A stretch of DNA of 59,830 bases. It comes from CAZOWL01 sp964583605 (GTDB taxonomy: Bacteria; Pseudomonadota; Gammaproteobacteria; Chromatiales; Chromatiaceae). Positions 52,153-59,830 of the stretch are shown in pieces. How positions within the stretch are numbered: position 1 is the stretch's first letter; each line of letters starts with the position of its first letter. The stretch spans positions 1-59,830 of the forward strand of contig CAZOWL010000013.1 in assembly GCA_964583605.1 (NCBI GenBank), written 5' to 3'. A program made the translations under genes and the position numbers. The notes beneath the pieces were generated by a model that ran no database searches, was not told the origin of the DNA, and saw only the letters and a list, made by a program, of their open reading frames with translations.

Positions 52153-52515
52153 ATGAAGATCGAAGCGACCGAGCTGTTCGGCGCCCTGGCCAACGACACC
52201 CGCCTGCGCTGCCTGATGCTGCTTTTGCACCAGGATGAGCTCTGCGTCTGCGAGCTGACCCATTCACTCGGTGCGAGCCAGCCGCACGTCTCGCGCCACC
52301 TCGCCCAGCTGCGCGAGCTGGGGATGGTCGTCGACCGGCGCGAGGGGCTCTGGGTCTTCTACCGCATCAATCCTCAGTTGCCCGACTGGGCCCAGGCCAT
52401 CCTGCGGGTCGCGGCCATCGGCGTCCGCAACGAGTCGCCCTTCGCCGCCGATGAGCAGGCCTTGGCCAGGATGCCCAACCGCCCAGGTGCCCTGCGCTGC
52501 GCGTCGAATGCGTAG
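52153..52515 (+). CDS. arsR: Arsenic-responsive repressor ArsR
   Basis: SmtB/ArsR-family repressor, 120 residues. Winged helix with ALANDTRLRCLMLLL and the recognition helix SQPHVSRHLAQLRELG. The arsenite-sensing cysteines are in ELCVCELTHSL at the start of the DNA-binding helix (the ArsR alpha-3 type site). C-terminal tail ends in an extra Cys. It should repress the ars genes around it until arsenite binds. Followed by a 225-base gap before pstS. Confidence 0.94.
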   Translation: MKIEATELFGALANDTRLRCLMLLLHQDELCVCELTHSLGASQPHVSRHLAQLRELGMVVDRREGLWVFYRINPQLPDWAQAILRVAAIGVRNESPFAADEQALARMPNRPGALRCASNA

Positions 52516-52689
52516 GCGGCGCGGCGCTGTCCGCCCTCCAGTAGCGGTCCGGAGAGCCGATAAGGGTGCACCGGTAACTTCAAGACCTGTCCCTCGCCCC
52601 GGCCTCACCCAGAGGGCGAAGGGGATGTGGCGTGCGCTGCACGCCTTTCGCGGTAAGCGTACCGTAACCTTTACATGCGGCGGTCTGCA

Positions 52690-52695
52690 TATAAT
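52690..52695 (+). promoter_or_regulatory. Candidate -10 box for the PstS-like gene
   Basis: TATAAT lies 45 bases before the start at 52741. TTTACA is present but only 14 bases upstream, a poor spacing; no Pho box could be confirmed. The remainder of 52516-52740 contains a weak partial match to the second hairpin of the interspersed repeat around 52600. Confidence 0.3.
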
Positions 52696-52740
52696 CGTGC
52701 GGTGAATCCCCGCAACGTCCCGTCCGACGTGGAGAGCACC

Positions 52741-53805
52741 ATGCGCAGAATGGCCCGCCTTGTGAACGGCATCTTGTTTGCCGGCCTTGCCCTCTCCCAG
52801 CTCAACGGCTGCGGCCGCGCCCCGGAGGACGCGGCGCCCGTCGCCGAGGACGCCGCCGGGCGCCTCTCCATCACCGGCGCCGGCTCGACCTTCGCCGCGC
52901 CGATCATCCAGGAATGGCTGAAGGTTTACGGCCAGGACCACGAAGACCTAGCACTGAGCTACGACGTGGTCGGTAGCGGTGAGGGCACCGACCGCTTCCT
53001 GGCCGGCACGGTCGACATCGGGGCCACGGACGCGCCCCTCTCGCCAGAAGAAGCCGCCCGGGCCGCCGGCGAGATCGTCCAGATCCCGGTCACCGGGGGC
53101 ATGATCGCCATCACCTACAATGTCCCTGGCCTGAGCGGCCCGCTGAACCTGCCGCGGGACGTCTATGCCGACATCTTCCTCGGCAAGATCTATCGCTGGG
53201 ACGATCCGCGCATCCTGGCCGCGAATCCCGGCATTGGCCTGCCGAGCAAGCTGATTCAGGTGGTGGCGCGGCTCGACAGCAGCGGGACGACCTTCGCATT
53301 CACCAACCACCTGGCGGCGATCAGCGCGGATTGGGCCGCCGGGCCTGGCGTCGGAAAGCTGATCGATTGGCCGGGCGGCGCCATGGTGGCGCCTGGCAAC
53401 GAAGGGGTCGCCCAGCGCGTGAAGATCACGCTCGGCGCCATCGGCTACGTCGAATCGGGCTTCGCGCAGCGGCTGCGCCTGCCCTTGGCCTGGCTCGAGA
53501 ACCGCGCCGGCGGCTTCGTCGCCCCCAATGTCGAGACCGGACAGCGGGCGCTGGCCGGCGGCTCCGATGCCATCCCCGAGGATCTCGCGCTCGTCATCAC
53601 CGACCCCGAGGGCGCGCGCTCCTACCCGATCGTCACCTACACCTGGCTCCTGCTGCGCCGCGATTACGGCGACCCGGCCAAGACGGCCGCAGTCCAGGAG
53701 CTGGTCGAGTGGGCGCTCACCGAGGGCCAGTCCCTCGCCGAGCCGTTGCGCTACGTGCCCCTGCCGGAGAACGTCGTCGCGGCCGCGCTCACCGAGCTGA
53801 GGTAG
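52741..53805 (+). CDS. PstS-like phosphate (or arsenate) binding lipoprotein
   Basis: Periplasmic substrate-binding protein of the PstS family, 354 residues, anchored by lipid at the Cys of LNGC. Binding-loop motifs: ITGAGSTFAAPIIQEW, VVGSGEGTDRFLAGTVDIGA and RLDSSGTTFAFTNHL. A stand-alone pstS without pstCAB beside arsR and arx is typical of arsenic islands. There it may scavenge phosphate against arsenate competition or take part in arsenic sensing; this role is inference. ATG at 52741 with GGAGAG 6 bases upstream. Its last 55 bases overlap the cytochrome gene on the other strand. Confidence 0.88.
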   Translation: MRRMARLVNGILFAGLALSQLNGCGRAPEDAAPVAEDAAGRLSITGAGSTFAAPIIQEWLKVYGQDHEDLALSYDVVGSGEGTDRFLAGTVDIGATDAPLSPEEAARAAGEIVQIPVTGGMIAITYNVPGLSGPLNLPRDVYADIFLGKIYRWDDPRILAANPGIGLPSKLIQVVARLDSSGTTFAFTNHLAAISADWAAGPGVGKLIDWPGGAMVAPGNEGVAQRVKITLGAIGYVESGFAQRLRLPLAWLENRAGGFVAPNVETGQRALAGGSDAIPEDLALVITDPEGARSYPIVTYTWLLLRRDYGDPAKTAAVQELVEWALTEGQSLAEPLRYVPLPENVVAAALTELR

Positions 53806-54446
53806 ACCGCCGTCAGTCGGCCGGCCGTGGCGATCTTTTCGTGTGGCATAGGGGTCTCCGGACCGAGGGGCGAGATCGGCCGAGCGGCGGCCCGGGCCGA
53901 GCCAGGCGCCGGCCGCACCCTGGAGGAGCGCCGGCGTCGGAGCCACCACACGACTGGGAGGGCGAGCGGCGCTGCGGCCAGCCCGAACTCCAGGGCGACG
54001 CGGGCTGGCGCGGCCGGCTGGGTCTCGACGAGATAGGCGGTAATGGGGGCGGCGGCGCCCGGCGGGAGCGGGGCGCGGTGGAGCCAGCGCATCCGGGCCA
54101 CCGTCAGGCGCCAGCCGAGCCAGCCGTGGCGCGTCGCGGCGAACGTCTCGGGGCCGTGGCAGCCGGTGCAATGATGTGTGATCAGTCGCCGACCGGCCGG
54201 TACGTCCGCAAGGGCTTCGGCCTCCGCGGCCCGGCGCCGCGCCTCGGCCGCCTCGCGCTCGCGCCGGGCTTCCGCCTCGGCCTCGCGCTGGCGGGCGGCG
54301 TCGATCTCGGCCTGCACGCGGGCCCGCTCGGCGGCGCTGTGGATGGCATTCAGGCCTAGATAGGCCTCGGACGGCAGCTCGGCCCAGGCCGCCGGGCCGC
54401 TGATCACCAGTGCGGCGAGCAGCGCCGCCCTGGGGCCGGCCCTCAT
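53751..54446 (-). CDS. Monohaem cytochrome c of the arx operon, membrane-anchored
   Basis: A 231-residue exported protein. Signal peptide RAALLAALVISGPAAWAE; a charged helix of about 50 residues (EIDAARQREAEAEARR and onward, Ala/Glu/Arg-rich, likely coiled coil); then one haem site HHCTGCHGPETFAATRHG and the Met-containing ARMRWLHRAPLPPG; then a hydrophobic segment (FGLAAAPLALPVVWWL) near the C-terminus. The start overlaps the arxD stop as ATGA. It could accept electrons from ArxABC and pass them on in the periplasm. The N-terminal helical spacer is unusual. The 3' end overlaps convergent pstS by 55 bases. Confidence 0.82.
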   Translation of the reverse strand: MRAGPRAALLAALVISGPAAWAELPSEAYLGLNAIHSAAERARVQAEIDAARQREAEAEARREREAAEARRRAAEAEALADVPAGRRLITHHCTGCHGPETFAATRHGWLGWRLTVARMRWLHRAPLPPGAAAPITAYLVETQPAAPARVALEFGLAAAPLALPVVWWLRRRRSSRVRPAPGSARAAARPISPLGPETPMPHEKIATAGRLTAVYLSSVSAAATTFSGRGT

Positions 54447-55312
54447 GTCGCGGGGCGGTGCCGATGCGACGGTGCCACCGGCGGGGTCATGGTGCCCAGA
54501 CCCATGGCGCGGTCGCGCGCTGCCACCGGGATGGCGACGTGGTCGCTTGGCAGGCCGTCGGCCGCGAGGCGCGCGCGGATGATCCGCAGGTCGTCCGCGC
54601 TCAGCTCGCGGCCGGCGCACTGGCTGCGCCGGCGGGCGATCTCCGGGTCGGTTGTTGGGTCGGCCTCCGGTCGGGGCGGTGGCGCCGGTAGCTCGCCGAA
54701 CTCGACGCTGATGGCCGCCTCGAGCGCGCTGGCCAGGGCCAGATAGGGGTTGGCCGACAGGCCGAAGCGCCGCCCCGCCGCTTCGATGTCGCGGCGCAGC
54801 GGCCCCACCCAACGCGCGATGAAGTCGCGCAGCAGGCGGGCTCGGCCTGGGGCCGGCGGCCTGTCCGCCGACCCCTGCGCCTCGCCGGCGAGCAACCAGG
54901 CGAGACACTCCAGTTGCATCGTGACCTGGTCCGGCAGGTCGCGGAAGCCGCTGTCCGGCTCCAGACCACAGGCCCGGTAGAGTCCGGCGAGGGCCGCCGC
55001 GCTCCCGCCGCCGATGGCCCCGTCGAGGTAGGCGCCGGCGTTGAGGCTCGGATGGGCATCGCCCGGGACCAGGAAGAGCCTGGAGTAGACGACCAGCAGG
55101 CGCGCGTCGCTGCCGATCTCGGTGGCCGCGGCCCGCAGCTCGGCGGCGGCCGGCCCCAAGGGATAGCCGCAGCGGTCGGCCAGCTCGGTCAGATCCGCCG
55201 CCAGCCCGTCACGCAGGGCCGCGAGGGCCCCGGGTGCGCTGGGGACGGCGAAGGCACGGGCCAGACAGAGATAGAACTCGGCCCTCGCCAGGGTGCGCTC
55301 GTCAGGGGTCAT
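54443..55312 (-). CDS. arxD: ArxD, TorD-family molybdoenzyme chaperone
   Basis: Cytoplasmic chaperone expected to bind ArxA before cofactor insertion and Tat export. The first 210 residues are TorD-like, all helical: RAEFYLCLARAFAVPSAP, YSRLFLVPGDAHPSLNAGAY, QVTMQLECLAWLLAGEAQ and DFIARWVGPLRRDI. About 75 further residues (Pro/Ala/Arg-rich, then LSADDLRIIRARLAADGLPSD) extend beyond the usual 200-220 residues. GGGAGACACC precedes the ATG. It is separated from arxC by 190 bases that hold repeat copy E, unlike the tight spacing elsewhere in the operon. Confidence 0.85.
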   Translation of the reverse strand: MTPDERTLARAEFYLCLARAFAVPSAPGALAALRDGLAADLTELADRCGYPLGPAAAELRAAATEIGSDARLLVVYSRLFLVPGDAHPSLNAGAYLDGAIGGGSAAALAGLYRACGLEPDSGFRDLPDQVTMQLECLAWLLAGEAQGSADRPPAPGRARLLRDFIARWVGPLRRDIEAAGRRFGLSANPYLALASALEAAISVEFGELPAPPPRPEADPTTDPEIARRRSQCAGRELSADDLRIIRARLAADGLPSDHVAIPVAARDRAMGLGTMTPPVAPSHRHRPAT

Positions 55313-55372
55313 GGTGTCTCCCGTGTTCTGGTGTGGTGCGGTTGTTCCCTTACCGCACCCGACATGATGGGC

Positions 55373-55501
55373 CTAACGATCATGGGACGAGGCGAGCCAC
55401 CCCAGATGATGAAAGGTCGCCTCGCCCCTGATCGTTCCCTCACCCCAACCCTCTCCCAGAGGGCGAGGGAGCGAAGGTGCTACGCGATTTTCATGGTAAA
55501 G
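55373..55501 (+). repeat. Interspersed repeat copy E, inside the arx operon
   Basis: Complete copy: CGATCATGGGACGAGG, the arm CTCGCCCCTGATCG, the second hairpin CCCTCTCCCAGAGGGCGAGG, and tail GCGAAGGTGCTAC-GATTTTCATGGTAAAGG. It fills the arxC-arxD gap and ends 1-2 bases from the arxC stop codon. As RNA on the minus strand its two hairpins would lie just after arxC, where they could stabilise or terminate the arxABC transcript. Confidence 0.9.
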
Positions 55502-55502
55502 G

Positions 55503-56690
55503 TCAGCGGGCGAGGCCGCTGGCGGCGGCCAGGTCGGCACCGCGATCCTCATGCGGCGCCGCGTCCTTGCCGAGGCCGAGCACGACCTCGCCGAAGACAT
55601 TGACCAGGTTGGAGAGGAAGATCGCCACCAGGAGCAGCAGCCATTCGGTCGGTGACGGGGCGTAGGCCAGTAGCTCGGGTGCCCAGGCGCCCTTGAACAG
55701 CGGCACCAGCTGACCACCGATGATGTACTCGTAGCGCGAGATCAGTAGGGCGTTCATCACCAGCAGGGCGGCCAGTATCTGCACCCAGGGCCGGGTCCGG
55801 GTGCCGTCGTAGACGAGCAGCGCCAGCGGCAGCAACAGGCCGATCAGGATCTCGACGAAGAACAAGGGCGAGGTCGCGATATGTTGCCAGACCTGGAGTC
55901 CCTCGACATTGCCATAGAGGCCGCTCGTCATCCGTGCCAGCACGAACAGCAGGTGGACGAAGATGGCCAGGGCCAGGAGGCTCGTGAGCCGTTCGTCGAA
56001 CAGGCGGCGCACCGCGGCGGGGACGGCCTTGGCGTCGAAGGCATAGGCCAGATAGGTGAAGAAGATGATGAAGGCCAGGCCGCCGAGCAGCGACTCGAAG
56101 ATGAAGGCAACCGGGATGTCCCCCGAGGCCCAGAAGGGTCGGAAGCTCTGGGAGCCGTAGACGACGCCGGCGATGGCGGTGACGGCCAGCGCCAGTGCCA
56201 GCACGACCATCGCGTTGATGCGCAGCGCAGTCATGTCCCAACCGGGCTTGAGCGTCCGCGCAAGCATGACCAGCAGCGACAGCACATAGAAGCTCACCGC
56301 CATGACCTTCCAGTACAGCGGCGAGCTGAAGGCGAAGCTGAGCGGGACGGCCCAGAGTGCCCGCAGTGGGTGCCCGAGCTCGAGCAGCAGGACCGCGACG
56401 CCGCCGGCCAGGCCGGCCAGGGCCAGCCAGAGCGCGCGCCGGATGATCGGGCGAAACGCCTCGCCGCCGACGAGCAGGGCCAGCGACGCGAGCATCGCGA
56501 GGCCGGTCGAGGTGAGCAGGAAGTAGTCGTAGACGACGATCGGGAAGCCCCAGAAGAGGCCCAGGTTGGTGGTGTTGAATGCGGCATGGCCCTGGGCCTG
56601 AATACTGCTGAGGACCAGGCCCCCGGCGATCAGGAGCCCAACCAGGGCCGCGAGCCCAATGCCGATCTGCTTGCTGGTAACGCGCGTCAT
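55503..56690 (-). CDS. arxC: ArxC, NrfD/PsrC-type quinone-interacting membrane subunit
   Basis: A 395-residue inner-membrane protein with about ten hydrophobic segments, the NrfD/PolySulfide reductase C family. Features include GLFWGFPIVVYDYFLLTSTG near helix 2, LLELGHPLRALWAVPLSFAF, WKVMAVSFYVLSLLVM and SPLFFVEILIGLLLPL. It should anchor ArxA/ArxB at the periplasmic face and pass electrons from arsenite to quinone. GGAGGAG lies before the ATG. It follows arxB by 16 bases. Confidence 0.9.
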   Translation of the reverse strand: MTRVTSKQIGIGLAALVGLLIAGGLVLSSIQAQGHAAFNTTNLGLFWGFPIVVYDYFLLTSTGLAMLASLALLVGGEAFRPIIRRALWLALAGLAGGVAVLLLELGHPLRALWAVPLSFAFSSPLYWKVMAVSFYVLSLLVMLARTLKPGWDMTALRINAMVVLALALAVTAIAGVVYGSQSFRPFWASGDIPVAFIFESLLGGLAFIIFFTYLAYAFDAKAVPAAVRRLFDERLTSLLALAIFVHLLFVLARMTSGLYGNVEGLQVWQHIATSPLFFVEILIGLLLPLALLVYDGTRTRPWVQILAALLVMNALLISRYEYIIGGQLVPLFKGAWAPELLAYAPSPTEWLLLLVAIFLSNLVNVFGEVVLGLGKDAAPHEDRGADLAAASGLAR

Positions 56691-56706
56691 GTCGATCTCC
56701 TCCGGC

Positions 56707-57471
56707 TCACGCCTGTTCCGAATCGCTCATGGCGCGCAGCGAGGGCACCGAGGCCGACGCGCCGCCCGAGAGGTAATAGACCTGCGGCTTGTTGCCCGTC
56801 TCGTCCTTGAGGCGTACGCCGCCCTTGTCCGCGATCAGCCGGTTGACGTAGCTGTTGGGCTGATCGAGATCGCCGAAGAAGCGGGCCTTGGGCGCGCAGA
56901 CCCGCACGCAGGCCGGGACGTACTCCTTCAGCTCCGGGATGGCCTCATCGAGGTCGGCCACGCCCTTGGGCGCCTTGCTGACCTTGTGGTAGCAGAAGGT
57001 GCACTTGGACACCACGCCATGGGGCTGGATGCCGATGCCGCGCGCCGGGTCGTCGTGGGGACCCTTGTAGGGCGGATCCCATTGACGGTCCGCCTCGCTC
57101 GGGAAGACCCCGCGGATGTCGGGCTGCACGACGGCCTTTTCATCGACGTAGAAGCGCACGCCGTACGGGCAGGCGACCTGGCAGTACTTGCAGCCGATGC
57201 ACTTGTTCCAGTCCATCAGCACGAAGCCGCCCTCCGGCTCCTTGTAGGTCGCCTTGGTCGGACAGACCGAGACGCAGGAAGGCCTCTCGCAGTGCATGCA
57301 GGGTCGCGGGAACCACATCAGGTTGACGTTCGGATAGGTGCCCTCGTGATAGAAGAGGACATCCTGCCAGTTCTCGCCGGGCAGGCGGTTGTTCTCCATC
57401 GCGCAGGCGGTCGTGCAGGCCTGGCAGCCGGTGCACTTGTCCAGATCGATGACCATCCCCCATTTCGCCAT
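56707..57471 (-). CDS. arxB: ArxB, four-cluster iron-sulfur subunit
   Basis: A 254-residue ferredoxin-like electron-transfer subunit of the DMSO reductase-type complexes. Four Cys groups are visible: CTGCQACTTAC, CMHCERPSCVSVC, CIGCKYCQVAC and CTFC with the later CVRVCAPKAR. These give four 4Fe-4S sites, although the exact partition was not modelled. No own signal peptide, consistent with export in complex with ArxA. GGAGA precedes the ATG; arxA ends 23 bases upstream. Confidence 0.93.
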   Translation of the reverse strand: MAKWGMVIDLDKCTGCQACTTACAMENNRLPGENWQDVLFYHEGTYPNVNLMWFPRPCMHCERPSCVSVCPTKATYKEPEGGFVLMDWNKCIGCKYCQVACPYGVRFYVDEKAVVQPDIRGVFPSEADRQWDPPYKGPHDDPARGIGIQPHGVVSKCTFCYHKVSKAPKGVADLDEAIPELKEYVPACVRVCAPKARFFGDLDQPNSYVNRLIADKGGVRLKDETGNKPQVYYLSGGASASVPSLRAMSDSEQA

Positions 57472-57494
57472 GATTCATTCTCCGGTGAGCTTGG

Positions 57495-59830
57495 TCAGGC
57501 CGCTTCGATGCTGACCTTGGTGGAGTAGTAGCTGCATTGTCCCGTGACCCGGTCGGACTGATTGACCGTGATCTCGCCACAGTGGCCGGGCAGGCGGTCC
57601 TTGGCCCAGCGGCCCATCGCCCAATGACCGTGCTCCATCGGGAAGACGAGGGTGTCGGGCCGGCAGCCCTCGTAGTACTTGCAGTAGCCCTCGATACTGC
57701 CGAGGTCCGACGTCAGCCGGACCCTGGCGCCATCGGCGATACCGCGCTCGCGGGCGGTCTGCGGGTTGATCTCGATGTAGACGGTCTTGCGCCCGCCGAG
57801 CACGGGCTGCAGGTTGGCGATCGCCACTGGTAGGTTGGCGCCGCGGCCCTCGGCATGCAGCGCGACCTTGGGCGTGACCATGTAGAGGTCGCCGCCGCCT
57901 GGATGCTTGGGTTCCTCCCAATGCGGGAACATCAGCCGCTCGCGGTCACGTCCGGTCTTCTCGGCGATCCAGTCGGCATTGGCCTCGAGCCAGCCGGAGC
58001 GCAGTTCGAACTTGCCCGAGGGGGTCTTGAAGAGCTCCGCCTTGATCTCCTCGTCGGTCATCACGAGGGTGTAATCCTGGCCATCCCACTTGCGGAACTC
58101 GCCGTCTTCGAAGCGATAGATGTAGGGCTTCTTGTACCAGACGCCCTGCTCCTTCCAGCCCTCGAAGTCCTTGACGCCATTGTCACCTGGGTCGGTCTCG
58201 AAGCCCTTGGCCAGATGGCGGAGGACGTTTTCGGCGCTGTCGAGGGCCTTGTAGTAGTCGCCCATCGGTCCCTCGATGCGCTTGCCGATCTCGATCAGGG
58301 TGTCGCCGTAGTACTTGGTGTCGTAGAGCGGTGCGATGGCCGGCACCCGCAGCTGCGCCATCGGCCAGCCCTGGAAGGGATAGGTCGGGGCGTCCTGAAG
58401 GCGCTCCAGATAGGTGTGATCCGGTAGGACCAGATCGGCGAACATCGCCGTCTCGCCCGGGAAGGGCGAGGTGTCGATGACGAACAGCTCCTTGAGCGCC
58501 TCCTCCCAGACATGGCCGTTGGGCGCCGTCCAGATCGGGTTGGTGAGATAGAACATGATCGTGTCGAGCTTGTAGGGCTTGCCCGCCAGCGAGTTGGGGC
58601 CGAGTTCCTGGAGCATGTTGTTGGCGAGCAGGTAGCCGTCCTCATCGCCCTTGAGGTCGATGCGCGGCCGGGCCTTCCAGGGGCCGTTCTGCGCGTAGTC
58701 GTCCATGAAGTCCTGGGCGTCGACCGGCATCGGGCCATACGAGGGGCCCATCTGGTACATGAGCCCGCCCTTGGCGTAGAAGGAGCCGACCAGGGCATTG
58801 AGGGCATGGATCGCCATGCCGTTGAGGACGCCGTTGGAGTGGGCGTGGGCGCCGCGTTCGAAGAGGGCGATGCTCGGTCGCGTCGAGCCGAACTCGCGGG
58901 CCGTGGCGAGGATGTCGCGGACATAGAGACTGGTGACCCTGGCCGCCCAGCCTGGGTTGCGGTCCTTCAGCTCGACGTTCCACCAGTCGACCAGGCCCTT
59001 GACCCACTTCTCCTCGAACAGGTCCGGGTCGACCGGCTCGCCGGCCTTGAAGCGATTGACCCCGTCACGGAAGTCGCCGACGAACGAGCGCTCCCAGAGC
59101 CCCTCGGTCAGGATCACATGGGCGATCGCGAGTGCCAGCGCGCCGTCGGTACCGGGCTTGATCATCAGCGCCCGATCGGCGCCGGACAGGGTCGTGTTGA
59201 TATGGATGTCGACGGCGGTGATCCGGGTCTTGGGCACCTTGACGCCGCGGATGTAGCCCCAGACCTGCATGTTGTTGTTGTAGGGGCGGAAGGCTTCGAG
59301 GAAGCCGACGCCGAACATCAGCAGCATGTTGGCATTGGCATAGTCGTAGGCGTTGTAGCTGCCGATCCCGTCCAGGGCCTTCTTCGACAGGACGCTGCCG
59401 TCCGAGCACATCGACGAGTGGCCGATGGCGACGTTCGGCGAGCCGTAGAGTTGGCCGAAGGTCCCTTGCAGGCCGGCATCCGAGGCCCCCCAGCCGCGGC
59501 CGTAGCAGAGGGCGAAGCGATGCGACTCGCCGCGCTCGCGCAGCCCGTTGAGCCGTTCGGCGACCATATCCAGGGCCTCCTCCCAGGAGATGGGCACGAA
59601 GCCCGGATCCTGGTCGCGGCCCTTGGTGGGGTTGGTGCGCTTCATCGGCCCCTTGAAGCGGTCCGGGTCGTAGAGGATGTAGGTGCCCAGCGGCCCCTTG
59701 GGGCAGAGCTTGCCGTTGGAGATCGGGTGCTCGCTGCTGCCGTAGATGGCATGGACACGCCCGTCGGTGGTGTAGACATCGATGCCGCAGCGCGCCGGGC
59801 ACTGGTGGCAGATGTTCTTGGTGATGCGCG
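57495..59830 (-). CDS. arxA: ArxA, molybdopterin arsenite oxidase catalytic subunit (5' end outside window)
   Basis: Periplasmic Mo-bisMGD enzyme that oxidises arsenite to arsenate under anaerobic or photosynthetic conditions. The frame is open to the edge; 777 residues are visible and perhaps 30-50, with the Tat signal, are missing. The 4Fe-4S motif is present near the edge: CHQCPARC, then 27 residues, then CPKGP (Cx2Cx3Cx27C), as in ArxA/ArrA. YGRGWG at about 59490-59504 is the motif reported for ArxA, where arsenate reductase ArrA differs. The likely Mo ligand is the Cys of GHSSMCSDG at 59406-59408. The C-terminal cofactor domain has GHWAMGRWA and NQSDRVTGQCSYYSTKV. Order A-B-C-D fits known arx clusters. 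Confidence 0.9.
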   Translation of the reverse strand, partial: RITKNICHQCPARCGIDVYTTDGRVHAIYGSSEHPISNGKLCPKGPLGTYILYDPDRFKGPMKRTNPTKGRDQDPGFVPISWEEALDMVAERLNGLRERGESHRFALCYGRGWGASDAGLQGTFGQLYGSPNVAIGHSSMCSDGSVLSKKALDGIGSYNAYDYANANMLLMFGVGFLEAFRPYNNNMQVWGYIRGVKVPKTRITAVDIHINTTLSGADRALMIKPGTDGALALAIAHVILTEGLWERSFVGDFRDGVNRFKAGEPVDPDLFEEKWVKGLVDWWNVELKDRNPGWAARVTSLYVRDILATAREFGSTRPSIALFERGAHAHSNGVLNGMAIHALNALVGSFYAKGGLMYQMGPSYGPMPVDAQDFMDDYAQNGPWKARPRIDLKGDEDGYLLANNMLQELGPNSLAGKPYKLDTIMFYLTNPIWTAPNGHVWEEALKELFVIDTSPFPGETAMFADLVLPDHTYLERLQDAPTYPFQGWPMAQLRVPAIAPLYDTKYYGDTLIEIGKRIEGPMGDYYKALDSAENVLRHLAKGFETDPGDNGVKDFEGWKEQGVWYKKPYIYRFEDGEFRKWDGQDYTLVMTDEEIKAELFKTPSGKFELRSGWLEANADWIAEKTGRDRERLMFPHWEEPKHPGGGDLYMVTPKVALHAEGRGANLPVAIANLQPVLGGRKTVYIEINPQTARERGIADGARVRLTSDLGSIEGYCKYYEGCRPDTLVFPMEHGHWAMGRWAKDRLPGHCGEITVNQSDRVTGQCSYYSTKVSIEAA

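Noticed and set aside
51986..52267. Short frames reading LPRPLGEGWGEGT-like or RSLALWERVGVRERSGARR-like peptides near 30000, 34300, 52100 and 55450
   Set aside because: These peptides are translations of the interspersed repeat and recur at each copy; not proteins.
53331..54359. 342-codon plus-strand frame over the pstS end and the cytochrome gene
   Set aside because: Arg/Gly/Ala-rich shadow; the pstS and cytochrome frames both have clear motifs.
55881..56810. Plus-strand frame opposite arxC
   Set aside because: Gln/Glu/Arg-rich antisense shadow of a membrane protein gene.
57495..59830. Respiratory arsenate reductase ArrA instead of ArxA
   Set aside because: The two are close relatives, but the GRGWG motif, the gene order with ArxD and the arsenite-oxidation context favour ArxA. 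A phylogeny would settle it.

Overview
The window is GC-rich, densely coded, and looks like a purple sulfur bacterium or a close relative (Gammaproteobacteria, Chromatiaceae/Ectothiorhodospiraceae-like). This is inferred from housekeeping neighbourhoods (rplM-rpsI, rpe-gph-trpE, yraN-dolP-rsmI, yajQ-dsbC, ogt-xerD, rppH-ptsP), a class I PHA synthase, ornithine-lipid genes and an Arx-type arsenite oxidase operon. No photosynthesis gene is present, so phototrophy is not shown.

Layout. 1-5540: phaC, then divergently a glutamate-type dehydrogenase, a PorG-PorD fusion and an in-frame PorA/PorB chimera. 5655-8237: methyltransferase, tRNA-Gln, rpsI, rplM, ribE. 8283-12671: a broken MoaD-like gene, then a DUF2007 protein, ogt-xerD, yajQ-dsbC and a PP2C phosphatase. 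12844-16522: olsB-olsA-glycosyltransferase operon and a HAD phosphatase. 16685-24203: rppH, ptsP, glcD-like oxidase, dolP, yraN, rsmI, L,D-transpeptidase, HNH protein. 24467-31305: znuCB, GH100 invertase, CysB-like regulator, cation/proton antiporter, NamZ. 31618-37596: a eukaryote-style HisH-HisF fusion, a periplasmic protein, rtcB, relics of two genes, nicotinate phosphoribosyltransferase. 37640-45405: an orphan amino-acid ABC ATPase, then five co-directional genes (FHA-FHA-ABC exporter, zinc-ribbon Ser/Thr kinase, VWA protein, glycine-zipper lipoprotein, M48-like protease). 45603-48607: rpe-gph-trpE.

48771-59830 is an arsenic island. On the minus strand lie a permease, a small thioredoxin, arsC and acr3. 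The permease and acr3 both carry internal deletions, and the permease is also frameshifted by a 47-bp tandem duplication. Next come a 5'-truncated second arsC, a relic of aioA (classical arsenite oxidase) with an in-frame stop, an intact arsR, a PstS-like lipoprotein, and the minus-strand operon arxA-arxB-arxC-arxD-cytochrome c. arxA runs off the right edge. ArxABC would oxidise arsenite in the periplasm and feed electrons to the quinone pool or to the adjacent membrane-anchored cytochrome. ArxD matures ArxA, and ArsR/ArsC/thioredoxin handle intracellular arsenic.

Two themes cross the window. First, an interspersed repeat of about 130 bp with two hairpins is present in four complete copies and one cut by the left edge; all sit between genes, several touching start or stop codons. 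Second, deletion scars and gene relics recur (PorA/PorB, MoaD-like, DUF429, ETHE1-like, acr3, permease, arsC, aioA). These suggest ongoing gene loss, unless they are assembly errors.
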